Shown: positions 4,795 to 6,037 of the stretch, piece by piece | Position numbering within the stretch: position 1 is the stretch's first letter | Layout of the letters: every line of letters starts with the position of its first letter | Assembly (NCBI GenBank): GCA_002385265.1 | Contig: DGDD01000099.1 | Coordinates: 6,473 to 12,509, forward strand | Origin: Chitinophagaceae bacterium UBA3961 | Lineage (GTDB): Bacteria; Bacteroidota; Bacteroidia; Chitinophagales; Chitinophagaceae | Length of the DNA: 6,037 bases | Reading direction: 5' to 3' | Program-made: the position numbers and the translations under genes | Notes under the pieces: model-generated | What the model was told of the DNA's origin: nothing | What the model saw: only the letters and a program-made list of their open reading frames with translations | Database searches by the model: none

Positions 4795-6037
4795 ATGACT
4801 TTGCTCATCATTGCTGCCGCCATTGCAACCCTCATTTTGCTCATTACTTGGGCGAAATTTCATCCTTTCCTTGCCTTCCTAGTGGTATCCTTAATTACAG
4901 GAGCTTGTTTAGGAATACCAATCGAAAAGCTTACCGCCTCTGTAAAAAAAGGCATTGGTGATATGATGGGTGATCTCATCAGCATCATTTGCTTGGGCGC
5001 GATGTTGGGAAAACTGGTAGCGCAATCGGGTGCCGCTCAACGAATCTCCAACACTTTGATGAAACTGGCCGGCGAAAAGTATTTCAGTTGGGCCATGATG
5101 GTAACGGGCTTTGTGGTAGGCATCCCTCTATTTTACAATGTGGGTTTTGTATTAATGGTTCCCCTAATATTCTCCGTGGTATATCAAACCAAATTACCTG
5201 CTGTGTATGTGGGCATGCCGATGTTGGCAGCATTGTCGGTAACGCATGGATTCCTTCCACCCCACCCTTCTCCTACTGCATTGGTTAGCCAATTTCATGG
5301 TGACATGGGTAAAACCTTACTTTATGGTTTTGCCATCGCCATTCCTACCATCATTATTGCAGGACCGCTGTTTGCAAAAACACTGAAAAACATCAAAGCT
5401 GTTCCACTTGACACCTTCCAACCGGAAAAAATTGACGAAGCAAAACTCCCCGGAGTATCGAATAGTTTTATATCAGCCCTATTGCCGGTTGTGTTGTTAT
5501 TGATCACTACTTCTATTCCATTGATCTGGACAATATCTGCAGAAACGGAGAAAGTATTAAAATTCATTGGTGATCCGGTGATTGTTATGTTGGTATCCGT
5601 ACTAACAGCAACCATTACACTAGGAATTACCCAATCAAAAAAGTTAAAAGAAATCATGACCAATTACAGTGAAGCTGTAAAAGATGTGGCGCTGATCCTT
5701 TTAATTGTGGCTGGTGCGGGTGCTTTGAAGGAAATATTTGTAGCGAGTGGTGTGAGCAAAGAGATTGGAGAAGGTCTTAAAACCTTGTCGTTAAACTTGC
5801 TAATTGTTGGCTGGCTGATTGCTGCGGTGATCCGCGTTTGCTTGGGTTCGGCTACTGTAGCGGGATTAACAGCTGCGGGTATCATGGCACCCATAATGGC
5901 GGGCACAGGCACTGATCCGAATTTAATGGTACTTTCCATTGGTGCGGGAAGCCTCATGCTCTCCCATGTTAACGACGCCGGTTTCTGGATGTACAAAGAA
6001 TATTTTAACTTGAGCCTTTCCCAAACCATTCGTAGTT
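4795..6037 (+). CDS. GntP-family gluconate/organic-acid:H+ symporter (3'-truncated by window edge)
   Basis: The frame is open for 414 residues and runs off the right edge without a stop; family members are usually about 440-450 residues, so roughly 30 are missing. It is an integral inner-membrane protein with about ten hydrophobic segments visible, beginning at residues 3-20 and 24-41. Family hallmarks are THGFLPPHPSPTA (150-162) in a re-entrant or substrate-site region and LSHVNDAGFWMYKEYF (389-404) near the C-terminus, together with FYNVGFVLMVP (113-123). The GntP family imports gluconate and related sugar acids or hydroxy acids with protons, and members differ in substrate (gluconate, idonate, D-serine), so the substrate here is not assigned. 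ATG 4795 begins directly before the first membrane helix. No gluconate kinase or regulator is visible; any partners would lie to the right. The frame is uninterrupted when read codon by codon. Confidence 0.93.
   Translation, partial: MTLLIIAAAIATLILLITWAKFHPFLAFLVVSLITGACLGIPIEKLTASVKKGIGDMMGDLISIICLGAMLGKLVAQSGAAQRISNTLMKLAGEKYFSWAMMVTGFVVGIPLFYNVGFVLMVPLIFSVVYQTKLPAVYVGMPMLAALSVTHGFLPPHPSPTALVSQFHGDMGKTLLYGFAIAIPTIIIAGPLFAKTLKNIKAVPLDTFQPEKIDEAKLPGVSNSFISALLPVVLLLITTSIPLIWTISAETEKVLKFIGDPVIVMLVSVLTATITLGITQSKKLKEIMTNYSEAVKDVALILLIVAGAGALKEIFVASGVSKEIGEGLKTLSLNLLIVGWLIAAVIRVCLGSATVAGLTAAGIMAPIMAGTGTDPNLMVLSIGAGSLMLSHVNDAGFWMYKEYFNLSLSQTIRS

Noticed and set aside
5322..6029. Two long open frames on the minus strand opposite the permease
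   Set aside because: They lie wholly inside the clear GntP-family gene, and their translations show no recognisable domain; they are shadows of its codon pattern.

Overview
The window reads as chromosomal DNA of a Bacteroidota bacterium, possibly Chitinophagaceae-like. This rests on moderate-to-low GC, no convincing Shine-Dalgarno sites before the genes, the family resemblance of the proteins, and AT-rich intergenic repeats. It is inference, since no rRNA or other marker gene is present. All five genes lie on the + strand. No tRNA, rRNA, CRISPR array, transposase or insertion sequence was seen.

Left part (1-830): the window opens in a non-coding repeat (about 1-98) made of 10-base 'AATCTGTGxx' units followed by a GCG-periodic block. 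It is followed by a short-chain dehydrogenase/reductase (156-830) that most resembles dihydropteridine-reductase-like SDRs. The open frame runs back through the repeat, so automatic start calls may be about 50 residues too long.

Middle part (986-4376): three tightly packed genes (gaps of 7 and 9 bases) encode a circularly permuted ATP-grasp ligase, an alpha-E helical protein and a transglutaminase-like protein. This trio recurs across many bacteria. Comparative genomics predicts that it makes or attaches a peptide or amide-linked compound and processes it, but to my knowledge its substrate is undefined. The proteasome-like (Anbu-type) peptidase sometimes linked to the trio is absent from this window. 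This cassette is the best candidate here for a poorly described system.

Right part (4377-6037): a T-rich stretch leads into four imperfect tandem copies of an 83-base AT-rich unit (4400-4731), itself built from 8-base ACTAAANA repeats. The copies are mosaics of one another. A GntP-family gluconate/organic-acid permease then starts at 4795 and runs off the right edge. There is no evident functional link between the SDR, the ATP-grasp cassette and the permease.
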